A stretch of DNA of 64,000 nt, taken from assembly GCA_014728115.1 (NCBI GenBank), contig WJME01000218.1, positions 1 to 64,000 of the forward strand, read 5' to 3'. The stretch comes from Candidatus Zhuqueibacterota bacterium (GTDB lineage: Bacteria > Zhuqueibacterota > Zhuqueibacteria > Residuimicrobiales > Oceaniaggregativiventaceae). Positions 27,335 to 37,163 of this stretch are shown here, piece by piece (within the stretch, counting starts at the first letter, position 1; the number at the start of each line of letters is the position of its first letter). The position numbers and the translations under genes were made by a program. The notes under the pieces were generated by a model that made no database searches, was not told where the DNA came from, and saw only the letters and a list, made by a program, of their open reading frames with translations.

Positions 27335-29539
27335 ATGATCTTTTTAAACAGGCTATCTTTTATTTTCATGATCAGCTTTGTGATTGTGATGAATGGATGG
27401 ACTCTAGACTCTTTCTGGGAAATCCCTGATCCCAGGAACACGCTGCATCCCGGAAGTGAGTCAGCTCCCCATAGCGATCCACGCACCTATCCTTTCGAGA
27501 CAGAATTTCAAGAGCGGGTCGATTCACTGGTTGCAGATCTGGCCGCATATCCCATTTGGAATTATCGCAAAGGTTATTACCAGGATGGCAATGATCCGGC
27601 CAAGCGGGTGCCGGCACATGCGGCGGCGCGTTTGATGCTGGATCCAAACGATCCCGATGCCCTGGCTATTATGAATGACGATCGTGCTCCGACAGAGCAC
27701 TATCATTTTGCCGCAGTAAACTGGGCCCGCTACCTGCCCATTTTTGGTTCTACGATTACAGACGAGACCTTTACAGAATACTCTCAACGCGCGGCCACCT
27801 ATGATGCCTATACCCGCCCCGGTGGCACCGAGAATCATAAAGTCATGTGGTTTACAAGCGGTTTGGTCTTGCCTTATTATATCAAAGGGAACAGAATCGG
27901 CGATATGACCAAAGATGCTGCCACAGAAAAGCTCAAGACAATGCTGCGAAATTATGTAAAGGGGCTTTTTTCCGCCGGACAAGGTGAATGGGATTCCAGT
28001 ACTTATCTGGTATTCGATCTCAATGGCATGATGAATATCTATGATTTCCATCCTGATGCCGAGTGCCGGCTCATGGCCAAGGCAGCACTGGACTGGTTCG
28101 TGGCCGGTTATGCCTTAAAATATACGGACGGCATCTTTTGTTCGCCGCATAAACGCGGCTATGCCGATGAACCGGCAGATACCAAAACCGATGAATCGGG
28201 TTGGATCTGGTGGGGCACGGAAAGTGACTGGTTCCCCAAGGATATGGGATATCACTATGCCACATTTCATACCTTTACATCCTCTTATCGTCCCAACAAG
28301 ATATTATGCGACATTGCCACCGGAAACATGCCCGATTTTGAGGCGCGAAACACAAAGCCGGATTATTGGTTCGGTCTTGGTAAATCCCCCACCGCCAATC
28401 AGTTTCAGGAAACGGTTTACAAAACTCCGCACTATACGATGGGAACCCTTTGGCAGGGACATTATACTGATATCTCACGGTTTCAGCTGGTCGCCGAAGG
28501 TCCGCAGGGCGGACTGGATTTTGCCGCCGGAAGCCCTTTGTGCTGGAATGTCTGGAGCAACAAATGGCAGGTCGAATATACTTCTGATGGCAGCGGCTAT
28601 TACGATCAATCCTGCCAGGTCGGTGCTGCCCACATCACGATGACCCGCGTGCCGGATGAAAGCGACTTTCATAAAGAATATCAATATACTTTTTTCGATC
28701 TTCCGCTGGATACCAGCAGTGTGACCGATCCTGTAGCCTGTCAAAAATGGCTGGTCATCGAGGCGGATAGCACATTTATCGGTATCTATCCGTTGGTTAC
28801 CGATTCCACCAAAATCGAATACAACAAGATCTTTTCCCGGCGCCAAAAGGAATATGTAGAAAGACGGCTCTATTTCCATGGGGCCCGCAGCGGATTTATT
28901 CTGCAATTGGCTCATCGCCAGCAATTTGATTCCGTCAAGGCATTTGCCAAGGCGCTACAGCAGTGCAAAGTAAAGGAGAGCGAATACCTGACAGATCAAA
29001 GAGTCGAGTATACATCCTTGTCCGGTCGGGCGATTGATATGCAATACAATCCACGGGCTGACTATGCTTTGGTACATGTGGATGACAAAGCTGTGGATCT
29101 CGATTCGTGGCAGCTTTACGAGTCTCCATATATCACTTGTGAAAATAGTATCATGACCGTTAGCAACGGCAACCAAGGCTATGTGATCGATTTTCGTGAT
29201 GATCTTCCGGTATATTCGGAACTGCAAAGTACGGATTTAAATCACCAGATTCGTTCGGTCGCGAATTTTCATTTGTATGCAAATTATCCCAATCCTTTTA
29301 ATGCCGGGACCACGATTCGTTTTTCGATTGATAAACCGGCCTGGGTGAATATGACATTGTATAATATCCAGGGCCAAAACGTGCGAACTTTGATGGCGCG
29401 TAAAATCTCGAATGGTGATCATCAGATCCGATGGGAGGGAGAGCTGGAGAATGGGCAGCCGGCTCCGACGGGTGTTTATTTTATCCGACTAAACATCGAG
29501 GGTATGATCAAACAGAACAAACTCTTACTTATAAACTAA
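27335..29539 (+). CDS. Secreted helical-toroid protein, putative lyase/hydrolase paralogue B
   Basis: 734 residues, a diverged paralogue of the preceding product. After the signal peptide comes a helical half with TENHKVMW (N167, His168) and SAGQGEWDSSTY (E218 to Y224). A beta-sandwich half follows from about residue 370. The Asn-His pair followed by a Tyr-bearing helix resembles the catalytic layout of toroid lyases acting on uronic-acid polymers, but no established family could be named. A good sorting domain ends it (ANYPNPFNAGTTIRF ... QNKLLLIN). AAAAGGAAG stands before the ATG, and the 19-base gap to the upstream gene indicates co-transcription. Confidence 0.75.
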   Translation: MIFLNRLSFIFMISFVIVMNGWTLDSFWEIPDPRNTLHPGSESAPHSDPRTYPFETEFQERVDSLVADLAAYPIWNYRKGYYQDGNDPAKRVPAHAAARLMLDPNDPDALAIMNDDRAPTEHYHFAAVNWARYLPIFGSTITDETFTEYSQRAATYDAYTRPGGTENHKVMWFTSGLVLPYYIKGNRIGDMTKDAATEKLKTMLRNYVKGLFSAGQGEWDSSTYLVFDLNGMMNIYDFHPDAECRLMAKAALDWFVAGYALKYTDGIFCSPHKRGYADEPADTKTDESGWIWWGTESDWFPKDMGYHYATFHTFTSSYRPNKILCDIATGNMPDFEARNTKPDYWFGLGKSPTANQFQETVYKTPHYTMGTLWQGHYTDISRFQLVAEGPQGGLDFAAGSPLCWNVWSNKWQVEYTSDGSGYYDQSCQVGAAHITMTRVPDESDFHKEYQYTFFDLPLDTSSVTDPVACQKWLVIEADSTFIGIYPLVTDSTKIEYNKIFSRRQKEYVERRLYFHGARSGFILQLAHRQQFDSVKAFAKALQQCKVKESEYLTDQRVEYTSLSGRAIDMQYNPRADYALVHVDDKAVDLDSWQLYESPYITCENSIMTVSNGNQGYVIDFRDDLPVYSELQSTDLNHQIRSVANFHLYANYPNPFNAGTTIRFSIDKPAWVNMTLYNIQGQNVRTLMARKISNGDHQIRWEGELENGQPAPTGVYFIRLNIEGMIKQNKLLLIN

Positions 29540-29551
29540 CGGAGACAGGTT

Positions 29552-31753
29552 ATGAGACGTATGATTCTAATGTTTTTGTGTGTTATGTCCAGTTTTGTAT
29601 GGGGACAAGGTCATCCTCGATTGTTTTTCACTGCTGATGATGTTGAAATGCTTCGGCAGAAAATGGACTCGGAACCTTTCAAGAGTATTGCCAAACAGAT
29701 CGAACACCAGGCAGAAAATGCCACAAGCGGAAATGATCTTTATCTGCATGATCACCGTATGACCAACTGCGGATTCATGTATGTTTTGACCGGCGATACT
29801 TTGTGGGCCCAAAAAGCCAGAGATCATGTGGAGGTGATTCTGGCCAGCGGAGAGTGGGCTAATGCAGGTATAAAAGGGTTGGCCAGTTATATGCACGGCA
29901 AGTCTGTTGCCATTGCCTATGATTTTTGTTACGATGCCTGGCCAGAAGACTTTCGAGCCCGAATTTCTGAAAAGCTCATTCCTCACGCCAATGTGATTAT
30001 CGACGACGGAGGAACACAGCAAAACAGGAACGATGCAAGTAACTGGCAGGGAAACCGATTTTCAGCAGGCGGACTGTGTCTGTTGGCCAGCGATCATTCG
30101 TTTGCCAGTGACAGGTTGGATAAGGCGTATAATAAAGTCGTATTATATTGTGCGGAAAATATGGGCGAGGATCCACAAAGCCGGGGATGGAATATCGAGG
30201 GGATCGGCTATACCACTTATCCGTTTGGCAATTTTATCGGTCCCTTTGGTATTGCCATGGCGCGATTCGACTCTACCCGGGATTTGCGATATGAATACAA
30301 TTCGGTACGCTGGCTCCCCTGGACAATCTATGCCAATGGCTGCCGCATCGAAAATGGAGGCGGCAAATATGGTGTTCACCCTGATTTTGGCGACGACAAT
30401 GCAGGATTGGGAGGAGAAGGGGTTTTTGGATTGGCCTTTTATTATTGTTTTGATGAATTACTGCCCGGATTGAAATATTGGTATGATCGTATGGTCGGGG
30501 AAAAGGGCGATGAGACGTTTGACAGCTCTCGTGACGGTGCAATTTATAGCTATCTCTATTACCGGGATGATATAAACGAACAAGATCCAATGGGTATCCC
30601 CATGTGGCAGAAAGGATTCATCGATACTGCCGGGAACGGATACATCACGTTTCGAAACCAGTACAAAGATTCCACCGATCTCGTCGCCCAGATGTATATC
30701 AAGCTGAGAGGCAACAAGGGACATTCCGGACCGGATGCACTCAGTTTCCGCATTTTAGGACTCGATACTCCGTGGGCTGTCGGTGGCGGACGGTACGGCC
30801 CCAAAATCAATGGACATCATGCTTACTGGAGCTCGATGAATACCCTTTATCCCACTGATCCTGAAGCGCGTGATCTTAAGGTCAATGGGAACTCTGGAAG
30901 GATCGTGGGCAAACCTGTGGTAAAGCCCGATGGGTCTGGATATGTGATCGCGGATATGCGACAAAACAACGTGGGGGTCATGGGACAAAAACGCTGGTTC
31001 GTGGCGGAATACGGCGAAACAACCGGGTGTACTGCCGTGTATGTGATTGCCGATGTTTCCGCTACCGGCACGTATTGGCAACAGGTAACACTTGAAACGC
31101 AGCGTATCGATATCGACGAGTCAGCCAAGACGTTCACCATAAACGGAGCTCACGGGTATACCTTGAAAGGATGGCTGGTTTATCAAAAGGGTCCACATTA
31201 TCTGACCAGTGGCAAACGAATCAGAGGAAGCAATTATGGATACAAGGACATTTATTATGACGAGAACAATTACGTTCATCTGGGCAGCGATGATGGTAAC
31301 TATATTATCGTATTGACGATCGTTCCCCATGGAAAAGACCACCCCAAGCCGGTTTTGTCGGGATCATGGCCAGGTGAGCCAGAAATTCAGGTCAATGACT
31401 GGAAAATCCAACTGATGGATGAACGAGTCGAGTATGGTACACAAAGCGATGTATCTCATTTTGACTCGCAACCCGATAAATTCAGACTCTTGGGCAACTA
31501 TCCGAATCCGTTTAATCCGGCGACGACTATTGAATGCTCTTTACCTACCGCATCAAACCTAAAGATCACCATATTGAACGCATGTGGGCAGGTTGTCCGG
31601 CATTTGTATCAGGGAAAAGCGGATGCCGGGATATTTTCGATCCCCTGGAATGGGCGCAACGATCTGGGTATGTCGATTTCTTCGGGTCTCTATATTGTTA
31701 AAGCGACATCGGAAAACCAGGTCAGGACCCAAAAAATGTTATACCTGAAATAA
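29552..31753 (+). CDS. Secreted heparinase II/III-like polysaccharide lyase with T9SS sorting domain
   Basis: 733 residues. The mature N-terminus reads GHPRLFFTADDVEMLRQKM, the usual entry of heparinase II/III-like toroid lyases. SNWQGNR supplies a catalytic-type Asn and EGIGYTTYP the Tyr region. The beta-sandwich carries GHSGPDALSFRILG, matching the His/Asp segment of the heparinase II/III C-terminal domain (PL12/15/17/21 group). These enzymes cleave uronic-acid linkages by beta-elimination. A type A sorting domain follows (GNYPNPFNPATTIEC ... TQKMLYLK). It starts 12 bases after paralogue B. The PL family and substrate cannot be fixed by eye. Confidence 0.85.
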   Translation: MRRMILMFLCVMSSFVWGQGHPRLFFTADDVEMLRQKMDSEPFKSIAKQIEHQAENATSGNDLYLHDHRMTNCGFMYVLTGDTLWAQKARDHVEVILASGEWANAGIKGLASYMHGKSVAIAYDFCYDAWPEDFRARISEKLIPHANVIIDDGGTQQNRNDASNWQGNRFSAGGLCLLASDHSFASDRLDKAYNKVVLYCAENMGEDPQSRGWNIEGIGYTTYPFGNFIGPFGIAMARFDSTRDLRYEYNSVRWLPWTIYANGCRIENGGGKYGVHPDFGDDNAGLGGEGVFGLAFYYCFDELLPGLKYWYDRMVGEKGDETFDSSRDGAIYSYLYYRDDINEQDPMGIPMWQKGFIDTAGNGYITFRNQYKDSTDLVAQMYIKLRGNKGHSGPDALSFRILGLDTPWAVGGGRYGPKINGHHAYWSSMNTLYPTDPEARDLKVNGNSGRIVGKPVVKPDGSGYVIADMRQNNVGVMGQKRWFVAEYGETTGCTAVYVIADVSATGTYWQQVTLETQRIDIDESAKTFTINGAHGYTLKGWLVYQKGPHYLTSGKRIRGSNYGYKDIYYDENNYVHLGSDDGNYIIVLTIVPHGKDHPKPVLSGSWPGEPEIQVNDWKIQLMDERVEYGTQSDVSHFDSQPDKFRLLGNYPNPFNPATTIECSLPTASNLKITILNACGQVVRHLYQGKADAGIFSIPWNGRNDLGMSISSGLYIVKATSENQVRTQKMLYLK

Positions 31754-31887
31754 AAAATCTAATCGAATGATTATGCAGGTTTTCTTGAAAAACAGTCTTT
31801 TTCCCGGGATATTCTTGTTGTGAAAGTGGCTATAATTTTATACCATAATAAGAGCAAAGACGACAAGAAATATAAAGGGAGGAAAGC

Positions 31888-33153
31888 ATGGCAGACAGAT
31901 TAGGTGTGGGTTTGGTAGGATCCGGTTTTATGGCCAATTTTCACGTCCGTTCCTGGACTTCGGTACGTCATGGGGATATTATGGGTATTGCCAATCCTGA
32001 TGTCCAAAGTGCAGAAGCCATGGCCAAAACTGTACGCCAGCTAAAGGTCGGCGAACCCCAGGTCTATGCCGACGTGCGTGAAATGGTGATGGATCCCAAA
32101 ATCGATGCCCTATGGATATGTACTCCCAACTATACCCGCGTTGAAATCATGGAGCAAATCGCAGAGGTGATCAAAGACGGCAAAGGCACGCTCAAGGGGA
32201 TTGCCGTTGAAAAACCCCTGGCTCGCACCGTGGGTGAGGCTAAACGCATGCTGGAGATCGTGGAAGAGTTGGGAATATTGCACGGATACCTTGAAAATCA
32301 GGTGTTTGCTCCTTCTGTTGTCCGGGGTAAGCACATTATCTGGGCCCGAGGCGCCAAGGTGACGGGTCGTCCCTACTTAGCCAGATGTGCAGAAGAGCAT
32401 GGCGGGCCACATGAACCGTGGTTCTGGAGCGGTAAACAACAAGGTGGAGGGGTGCTGAATGATATGATGTGTCACAGCGTTGAAGCTGCGCGTTTCTTGC
32501 TCAGTGATCCTGAACAGCCCAAAGATGCACTCCGTCCTGTTTCCGTAAATGCAGAGATTGCCACATTAAAGTGGTCCAGACCTGAATATATCGAGTTGCT
32601 CAAGGAAATGACACATGGTAAAATCGATTACGGCAAAACACCTGCAGAAGATTTTGCCCGTGCCAACATTAATTTTCAGGACGAAAAAGGCAATCTCCTC
32701 GTGGCTGAGGTGACCACATCGTGGAGTTTTGTGGGACCCGGCTTGCGTCTGAGTTTCGAACTCATGGGCCCTGAATACTATATGCAATCCAATTCTCTGG
32801 AGCCTGATCTGAATGTGTTTCTCAGCCGGAATGTCAAGGGCGAAGAGGGTGAAGATCTGGTGGAGAAACAATTTGCCGAACAGGGTCTGATGCCGGTTCT
32901 GCCGAATGAAGAACTGGTCTATGGGTACATCGATGAAGACAAGTATATGGTGGATTGTTTTCTCGAGGGGAAAATGCCCAAAGAGACCTTGCATGACGGA
33001 CTGTTGGTGGTGCAGATGCTCATGTCTGCTTATAAATCCAGTGAAGAGGGCAAAAAACTGGCTTTTGATACCGATTCGCTGGATGATTTTGTTCCCAAAG
33101 TGGCTCAGGGAACCTATACCGCACAAGATCCGGTTAAATCCGCCCACAAATAA
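31888..33153 (+). CDS. Gfo/Idh/MocA family NAD(P)-dependent oxidoreductase
   Basis: 421 residues, cytoplasmic. The Rossmann domain begins GVGLVGSGFMANFHVRSW, contains ICTPNY and ends with the catalytic EKPLARTVGEAKRML motif. The substrate domain has the expected GGGVLNDMMCHSVE stretch with a His. Such enzymes oxidise or reduce sugars, inositols or sugar acids. It sits alone behind a 134-base gap with a strong GGGAGG site and is closed by a terminator. The adjacent TIM-barrel isomerase gene suggests a joint role in converting a monosaccharide released by the secreted lyases. Confidence 0.9.
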   Translation: MADRLGVGLVGSGFMANFHVRSWTSVRHGDIMGIANPDVQSAEAMAKTVRQLKVGEPQVYADVREMVMDPKIDALWICTPNYTRVEIMEQIAEVIKDGKGTLKGIAVEKPLARTVGEAKRMLEIVEELGILHGYLENQVFAPSVVRGKHIIWARGAKVTGRPYLARCAEEHGGPHEPWFWSGKQQGGGVLNDMMCHSVEAARFLLSDPEQPKDALRPVSVNAEIATLKWSRPEYIELLKEMTHGKIDYGKTPAEDFARANINFQDEKGNLLVAEVTTSWSFVGPGLRLSFELMGPEYYMQSNSLEPDLNVFLSRNVKGEEGEDLVEKQFAEQGLMPVLPNEELVYGYIDEDKYMVDCFLEGKMPKETLHDGLLVVQMLMSAYKSSEEGKKLAFDTDSLDDFVPKVAQGTYTAQDPVKSAHK

Positions 33154-33159
33154 TTCCTT

Positions 33160-33204
33160 TTGGCGGAGCAACGGCTCTGTTGCTCCGCCAACTCTTTTTT
33201 TTTT
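33160..33204 (+). terminator. Rho-independent terminator after the Gfo/Idh/MocA gene
   Basis: A perfect 13-bp stem (TTGGCGGAGCAAC with its complement), a 6-nt loop and then CTC followed by ten T residues, right after the stop codon. Confidence 0.9.
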
Positions 33205-33304
33205 CTTTATTGAAAAATGGTCCCCTCTCCTGTGGTTTTGATTCGCTCTGGTGTGCTCGGCAGATGATCGCCTGCAAAAATGCTTTATTCCACTGTCTTA
33301 AACC

Positions 33305-33333
33305 TTGGTGTCAGGAATAAAATTGACTATATT
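33305..33333 (+). promoter_or_regulatory. Possible sigma-70-type promoter of the isomerase gene
   Basis: TTGGTG at 33305 and TATATT at 33328 are separated by 17 bases and lie 28 bases before the ATG of the isomerase gene, just after a terminator. The match is moderate. Confidence 0.35.
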
Positions 33334-33360
33334 ATAGCCGGAAAAATGAGGAGATGAGCA

Positions 33361-34188
33361 ATGACACCGATTCGTGATTTGTCGAAATTGTGTATTCATA
33401 CGATCACCACAAAGCCCTGGAATATCGAAACCGCTATTGAAAAGTACTGTGCGGCAGGGGTGAATGGAATCACCGTATGGCGTCAGTGGCTGGAAAACCG
33501 GGATCCCTATAAAATCGGACAAGAGATCATTAAATCCGGTTTGACGCCGGTTTCGTTGTGCCGCGGAGGTTTTTTCCCGGCATCGAGCCTAACAGACCGC
33601 CAAAAAGCGATCGACGATAACCGCCGGGCCATTGACGAGGCCGCGGCTTTGGGAACTCTGATGATCGTTCTGGTCTGTGGTGCAGATCCCCGGCAATCAC
33701 TGGAAGAATCGAGGAGACATATCTTTGAGGGCATTGCAGCGGTTTTGCCTGATTGTGAAGACAGAAAAATCCGACTCGCTGTCGAACCTCTTCATCCCAT
33801 GTACGCAGATAGTCGTTCCGCGATCAATACTTTAAAGCAGGCCAATGATCTCTGTGATGACCTCGATCACCCTCTGGTCGGCGTGGCTGCCGATGTATAT
33901 CATCTGTGGTGGGACCCGGATTTGCAGAATGAAATCCGTCGGTGTGGAGAATCGGGATATCTGTGGGCGTTTCATATCTGCGACTGGCGAACGCCCACAG
34001 TTGATCTGCTCAATGATCGCGGGTTAATGGGGGAGGGTTGTATCGATATTCCTCAGATCCGGGAGTGGGTAGAGCAAGCGGGATTTGAGGGATTCCATGA
34101 GGTAGAAATCTTTTCCAATCGCTGGTGGCAGGCTGATCAGGATGAATTTTTAAAGGCCATCATTCAGGCATATCGGACCGAGTGTTAA
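33361..34188 (+). CDS. Sugar phosphate isomerase/epimerase (xylose-isomerase-like TIM barrel)
   Basis: 275 residues. This is an AP_endonuc_2/xylose isomerase-like TIM barrel. The expected metal-binding residues are visible at strand ends: Glu in VEPLHP, Asp in ADVYHLWWD, His in FHICDW and Glu in FHEVEIF. Length and motifs fit cytoplasmic sugar or inositol isomerases and epimerases. The neighbouring oxidoreductase supports a role in sugar catabolism. GAGGAG precedes the ATG. The substrate is unknown. Confidence 0.88.
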   Translation: MTPIRDLSKLCIHTITTKPWNIETAIEKYCAAGVNGITVWRQWLENRDPYKIGQEIIKSGLTPVSLCRGGFFPASSLTDRQKAIDDNRRAIDEAAALGTLMIVLVCGADPRQSLEESRRHIFEGIAAVLPDCEDRKIRLAVEPLHPMYADSRSAINTLKQANDLCDDLDHPLVGVAADVYHLWWDPDLQNEIRRCGESGYLWAFHICDWRTPTVDLLNDRGLMGEGCIDIPQIREWVEQAGFEGFHEVEIFSNRWWQADQDEFLKAIIQAYRTEC

Positions 34189-34465
34189 TAACCAGGTGCT
34201 TGCGGTTTGTTCACGACAGGGTTCATGCAAGAGAGCAAACGTTTCGCTGTTCTCCTGAGAGCTGATCCTATGGAACCCAGCAATGATTCTCAAAAAAAGC
34301 AATCTATCCTCATAAAAGACGGCTCTTCGAACCCAATCCCAGGAAACTGTTTCAAAAACGAGGCGTAAAAGAAATGAGACATTCCCTTCTGCTATGGGGC
34401 CCGAATCCCCATCTCCGAACCCGGTCATTGTGCCTTTTGACCGGGTTCTATTTCTGGACATTCAA
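34189..34465. other. Gene-free stretch with two hairpins
   Basis: 277 bases between convergent genes with no supportable coding frame. It holds ATGGGG...CCCCAT (near 34393-34411) and an 11-bp stem at 34417-34427 with 34438-34448 (GAACCCGGTCA). Neither hairpin is followed by a convincing T-run on either strand. The second may act as a bidirectional terminator. Confidence 0.5.
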
Positions 34466-36868
34466 TCAATAAATTTCTGTGCTTTTATCGACCACGACCG
34501 TCTGGCTGCCACCATAAAGCGAGACGGTGCGGTTGTTCCATTGCAATTCACCCGTCAATCCTTCCGGTAATCGGATCTCTGCCTTTAATCCCGTTTCCCC
34601 TACTCTTTCCAGGTCGACCGTGATCTGGCCCTGAGGGTGAGGCATTGTCGCCCGGCACCGGGTTAACGGCCCAAGGGCGGGCGCTATTTTTATTTTTTTA
34701 AAGCCGGGTTCTGCGGGCAGGATGCCGGCGATGGTCGCCAAGAATTCATACAACGGGGAGGCACTCCAGGCATGGCAATCTGACCGGGTGGGTTCCGGCT
34801 TTTCTGCAAATGTCGACAAGCCAATATCCAGCATCTCGTGCCACGGTTCGAGCTGCTCAGTGAGTTGATCGGCAAAACCTTGTTTTTGCATGGCCCTGAA
34901 CAAATAGAATTTATAATAAAAGGTACATTCTGTCAGAGTTGTATCGGTCAGAATTTTTGTCATGATATCGTATTGCTGATCTTGCGGAAAAAGATCTGTT
35001 AAAATCCCCATGACATTGGCGTGCTGAGTAAAGAGTTCTTTTGTGGGGTCATCTGCAAGCAGACCTCGTTCTTTATCCCAGCAGAGAGTCAGGGTCGATT
35101 CCTTGAGCAGGTTTGAGATTTCCCGAAAATGTTGTGCAGTAATATGGCGGTCGAATGCATCAAACAACTCTTGCATCATATCCAACAAATAGGCGTATTG
35201 TAACGTCACGACACTCGAATTGCCTACTTTGGTTGCAATTGGCTCACCGCTAGGATAGGGAGAAACCCAATCGACAAAGTTCCACCAGGGTAAGGGACCG
35301 AGCATACCTGTTGCGGGATTGATATGCTGCTCAAACCAGTCAAGGACAGCTTTTATATCGGCAAGAAAACTGGCCACGAATTCCGGATCATCGCGCAGCA
35401 TCCAGTAATCATGTACCATTGCAGCCCAGAATAAAGAATAGGGTGGGATGATCTGTGGTAGCGAATGCGGATAGCGACTCTGAGTAAGCCCTTCTGCGTT
35501 GCGGGACTCTTTGAATTGTTGAATCGCCTTGCGCATCAGCCTGTCATCGCCGGAGACATAGAGTGATATGAATGTCTGGATGCGGGTGTCACCGGCGTAT
35601 TGGAGTTGCTCGTAATAGGGACAGTCATAATAGGTTTCATTGGCACAGAGCCGGGCGGTGCGCCAACCCACCTCCCAGATTTTTTCCACATTTTTGAGAT
35701 CTGCTTCAAATGTTGCAACATCTTTAAAGGGGTATGCGGTGAATCTGCTATGAAAATCATGCAGAACAAGCGGTTGCCCGGCGGTTTGAATTTCCATCTC
35801 GATAAACCTGAATGTCCGGAACCATAATGTCTCGAAATGGCGGTGATCCCCTCCGTCCGGGCGGATCCGGTCTTGATAGCCTATAATCGATTTTCCTTTT
35901 ATGTGGTCTCGATGACCCTTTTGGCGTTTATTGTCAAACAGAGCCTCAGAATAGGTGAGCGTTATGGTCGCCCCGCCGCCATTACTCAGTGAAAGACAGG
36001 GATAGGCCGTGCTCAGGCATTCCTGATCGAGCAGGACGGTCACCCGGGTATTGGGGGGGATGGTCCAGTCTCCGGTTCCTTTGAGAAAATCAGGATTGGG
36101 ATCACCGGTACTTTGTGCGATCTTTGTGATACGGACCAGTGAATCTTGCATGGCTGGAATCATGCGTGGTACGAGGGCCCATGGCTGGCTCCACTGTCGA
36201 ATTCCATAGGGAACTGCCCTGCCCAGAGATTGAGGTTCGAGCCAATCGCTGTCGTCAAATTCGATCTCGTTCCAACCCCATGGATATACAGATGCATCGA
36301 TATTATCGCCCGGCCCTATGACAATAAATGTTCTCAGTGCACTCTTGTCAACAGGAAGCGGAGAATACGCTTTATTGTGCAAGATGCGCCACGTTTCAGG
36401 AGAGGTATTGACAATCTTTTCGGTTTCGCTATTGCCCTGCATTAAAAATCCGGTTTGATACGTGACCTGTGCAAAAGGAATCTCTTGCCCCATATTCCAT
36501 ACCACAGCTGCCAGGACATTTTTTCCTGACCGCAGAAATGGCGCCAGATCGATGGTTTCGAATCGCCATTGTTCGAGGTCTCCCCTGGCGGGTCCGATAC
36601 TCACTCGTTGACCATTGACGAACAGTTTGTAGCGATTGTCTGCAGAAACGTGAACGAAAAATGTTTCGGGAAGATCATTTAAATCAAACGCCCGGCGAAA
36701 ATGAAATACCCCATAATCAAATAAAGAGTGATTTGGATGAGAAATCCATTCAGCACTCCATCTTTGATTCAGCAGATCGGGATTGATATTTTCGACGGGA
36801 TATATCGGTTCGGATCGAATCGGATTCAGGAAGAATAACAATAAAAGGGCTGGCCATATGTTTTTCAT
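34466..36868 (-). CDS. Secreted GH78-like alpha-L-rhamnosidase
   Basis: 800 residues from the ATG at 36868, behind AAAGGAGAG; a tandem ATG at 36871 is equally possible. The signal peptide ends near IRS. N-terminal jelly rolls carry SADNRYKLFVNGQRV and GKNVLAAVVWNMG. An (alpha/alpha)6 barrel follows, with the diagnostic DCPYYEQLQYAGDTRIQ stretch that carries the catalytic acid region, and a C-terminal beta-sandwich. GH78 enzymes remove terminal alpha-L-rhamnose from plant or algal polymers. There is no sorting domain, so it is likely periplasmic. It is divergently transcribed from the GH140-like gene. Confidence 0.88.
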   Translation of the reverse strand: MKNIWPALLLLFFLNPIRSEPIYPVENINPDLLNQRWSAEWISHPNHSLFDYGVFHFRRAFDLNDLPETFFVHVSADNRYKLFVNGQRVSIGPARGDLEQWRFETIDLAPFLRSGKNVLAAVVWNMGQEIPFAQVTYQTGFLMQGNSETEKIVNTSPETWRILHNKAYSPLPVDKSALRTFIVIGPGDNIDASVYPWGWNEIEFDDSDWLEPQSLGRAVPYGIRQWSQPWALVPRMIPAMQDSLVRITKIAQSTGDPNPDFLKGTGDWTIPPNTRVTVLLDQECLSTAYPCLSLSNGGGATITLTYSEALFDNKRQKGHRDHIKGKSIIGYQDRIRPDGGDHRHFETLWFRTFRFIEMEIQTAGQPLVLHDFHSRFTAYPFKDVATFEADLKNVEKIWEVGWRTARLCANETYYDCPYYEQLQYAGDTRIQTFISLYVSGDDRLMRKAIQQFKESRNAEGLTQSRYPHSLPQIIPPYSLFWAAMVHDYWMLRDDPEFVASFLADIKAVLDWFEQHINPATGMLGPLPWWNFVDWVSPYPSGEPIATKVGNSSVVTLQYAYLLDMMQELFDAFDRHITAQHFREISNLLKESTLTLCWDKERGLLADDPTKELFTQHANVMGILTDLFPQDQQYDIMTKILTDTTLTECTFYYKFYLFRAMQKQGFADQLTEQLEPWHEMLDIGLSTFAEKPEPTRSDCHAWSASPLYEFLATIAGILPAEPGFKKIKIAPALGPLTRCRATMPHPQGQITVDLERVGETGLKAEIRLPEGLTGELQWNNRTVSLYGGSQTVVVDKSTEIY

Positions 36869-36981
36869 CATCTCTCCTTTAAGCCAAAGCATTTGGTCAG
36901 ATTTTCGCTTTTTCAAATGAACGATAATTATAAAAAAAATACAACATTTTTATGACTGTGACTTTGCAGCGGCCCCCAAAA

Positions 36982-36995
36982 ATGACATCTGTCAT
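36982..36995. promoter_or_regulatory. Perfect palindrome between divergent glycosidase genes
   Basis: ATGACATCTGTCAT is a perfect 14-bp dyad in the 295-base gap between the divergent GH78 and GH140-like genes. Its symmetry and place suggest a shared operator for a dimeric repressor or activator. Confidence 0.4.
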
Positions 36996-37163
36996 ATCAG
37001 CGTCTCTCATGCTCTGACAAGTTATGTAGACTCTATAATTCTTGCTTTCCTCCCTTAATTTTCGCATTTTTCATAAATTAAAGACAGATTGATAATCTTC
37101 AAGTCATTTTGCCTGATTATGGTAAGGTTTTTCAAAGCACAATGAATAGAAAAAGGAGAGATT

